From DASUPK01 sp046732465 (GTDB lineage Bacteria > Actinomycetota > Thermoleophilia > Solirubrobacterales > 70-9), in the NCBI GenBank assembly GCA_046732465.1, contig JBKPND010000024.1, forward strand, positions 1-5,963: DNA of 5,963 nucleotides, read 5' to 3'. Below the pieces are notes generated by a model, which was not told where the DNA came from, made no database searches, and worked only from the letters and a program-made list of their open reading frames with translations. Both the position numbers and the translations under genes were made by a program. This document shows positions 5,353 through 5,963 of the stretch, one piece after another (within the stretch, counting starts at the first letter, position 1; every line of letters begins with the position of its first letter).

Positions 5353-5549
5353 AAGCGGAACTCACCATGCGACCGCGTCCGCTGCGAGGCGGCAGGGCGC
5401 TAATCGGGAGGATCCGAGGCGAGAGCCCCCGCCGGCGAAGCTAGGAGAGAGGCCCCGCCTCCGGCCGAATCACGGAAGCGAAGGAGCGATCGTGAGCGGC
5501 TGTTGATGCTCGGGGCACGGAGTCGTTACATGGAAATCCGTTCCCAATC
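5353..5549 (+). promoter_or_regulatory. Leader region of the cupin gene: hairpin and possible four-codon leader ORF
   Basis: GAGGC-CCC-GCCTC (5449-5461) is a perfect five-pair hairpin. AAGGAG at 5481-5486 precedes a GTG at 5492 by five bases. The ORF is GTG AGC GGC TGT followed by TGA at 5504-5506, and its last base is shared with an ATG at 5506-5508 that is in frame with the cupin. A weak promoter candidate is TTGATG (5503-5508) with TTACAT (5526-5531) after 17 bases. No known riboswitch consensus is recognised. Confidence 0.25.
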
Positions 5550-5555
5550 GGAGGA
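5550..5555 (+). promoter_or_regulatory. Ribosome binding site of the cupin gene
   Basis: GGAGGA lies seven bases before the ATG at 5563-5565. It favours this start over the in-frame ATGs at 5506 and 5530, which have no such site at the right distance. Confidence 0.7.
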
Positions 5556-5562
5556 GCAAACC

Positions 5563-5963
5563 ATGGCTCTAAGTGAACCCGTCCTCTCCGGTCCCGGGGC
5601 TGGACGTACCGTGACCTACGGCGGTGGCTCGAGCGCAGAGCTCAAGCTCGCCGGCGACCAGTCCGGTGGCGACTGGGCGGTCGTCGAGTGGCGCGTGCGC
5701 GCGGGCGACGAACCGCCGATGCACACCCACACCCGTGAGGACGAAACGTTGTACGTCGTGGAGGGCGCGATCACCGCCTACGTGGGCGACGAGAAGATCG
5801 AGGTCGAGGCCGGCTCATACGCGGCGCTCCCGAAGAACGTGCCGCACGCATTCACCGTGCGTAGCGAGCAAGTGCGACTCCTCGTCACCGTCGAGCCAGC
5901 GGGCGCGGAGTACTTCTTCGTCCCACGCGACGATTCCGACGCCGACCCGGCCAAGTTCGGCCT
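5563..5963 (+). CDS. Cupin domain protein, 5' part (runs off the right edge)
   Basis: 133 codons are visible of a small single-domain cupin, a beta-barrel fold that binds a divalent metal. Cupin motif 1 is intact: G48-DEPPM-H54-T-H56-TRED-E61-TLYVVE-G68, giving metal ligands H54, H56 and E61. Motif 2 is G84-SYAAL-P90-KNVP-H95, giving the fourth ligand H95; the usual PxG has N92 for glycine and the final Asn is missing. A quercetin-dioxygenase-like or sugar-binding role is possible, but the substrate cannot be read from the sequence. The C-terminal part EYFFVPRDDSDADPAKFG suggests the end is near, since family members of about 150-160 residues are common. In-frame upstream ATGs at 5530 and 5506 would add 11 or 19 residues. 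It follows the small membrane protein after about 210 bases and probably has its own promoter. Confidence 0.88.
   Translation, partial: MALSEPVLSGPGAGRTVTYGGGSSAELKLAGDQSGGDWAVVEWRVRAGDEPPMHTHTREDETLYVVEGAITAYVGDEKIEVEAGSYAALPKNVPHAFTVRSEQVRLLVTVEPAGAEYFFVPRDDSDADPAKFG

Noticed and set aside
5353..5549. Riboswitch (c-di-AMP or cobalamin type) before the cupin
   Set aside because: GC-rich hairpins are present but the conserved core sequences of these classes are not.
1..5963. CRISPR array or tandem repeat array
   Set aside because: No regularly spaced repeats of 20 or more bases were seen; the only cluster is the three 8-base repeats at 2857-2896.

Overview
This is a GC-rich window with strongly GC-biased third codon positions, Ala/Arg-rich proteins and small actinobacterial-type membrane and stress proteins. 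It suggests a chromosomal accessory region of a high-GC actinobacterium. A Thermoleophilia/Solirubrobacterales-like lineage is my guess from protein style, not a demonstrated assignment.

Left part (1-1977, all on the minus strand). The 5' end of a multi-pass DMT/EamA-like transporter runs off the left edge. Next come a 47-residue very basic small protein and a possible 29-residue acidic mini-ORF immediately upstream of it, which has a strong Shine-Dalgarno sequence but a GGG where the start should be. Then comes the main gene of this half, a 332-residue regulator. It has an N-terminal stress-type domain of the DUF6325/DUF1269 kind, a long Ala-rich coiled coil, and a C-terminal LuxR-type helix-turn-helix.

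Middle part (about 2000-3680). This looks like a graveyard of mobile DNA. A frameshifted N-terminal fragment of an IS1380-type transposase is followed by two sequences resembling the 3' half of a tRNA, both on the minus strand and about 203 bp apart. The first matches a tRNA-Val(GAC) from the anticodon stem to the discriminator base. Such pieces are what integrases of genomic islands leave at attachment sites, but no integrase gene is recognisable. The rest of this stretch has no securely supported gene. One short membrane-type ORF and a set of three TGGCCCAA repeats are noted as weak candidates.

Right part (3681-5963). A small membrane-anchored coiled-coil protein (+) is followed by an IS5-family insertion sequence (about 872 bp, minus strand). 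Its transposase carries a single-base frameshift just before the catalytic glutamate. To its right lie a short two-helix membrane protein (+), possibly clipped by the IS, and the 5' part of a single-domain cupin (+) with a strong ribosome binding site.

There is no evident metabolic pathway. The intact genes (DUF6325-LuxR regulator, membrane-anchored coiled coil, small membrane protein, cupin) look like stand-alone stress or regulatory functions scattered among insertion debris. No CRISPR array, complete rRNA or complete tRNA is seen.
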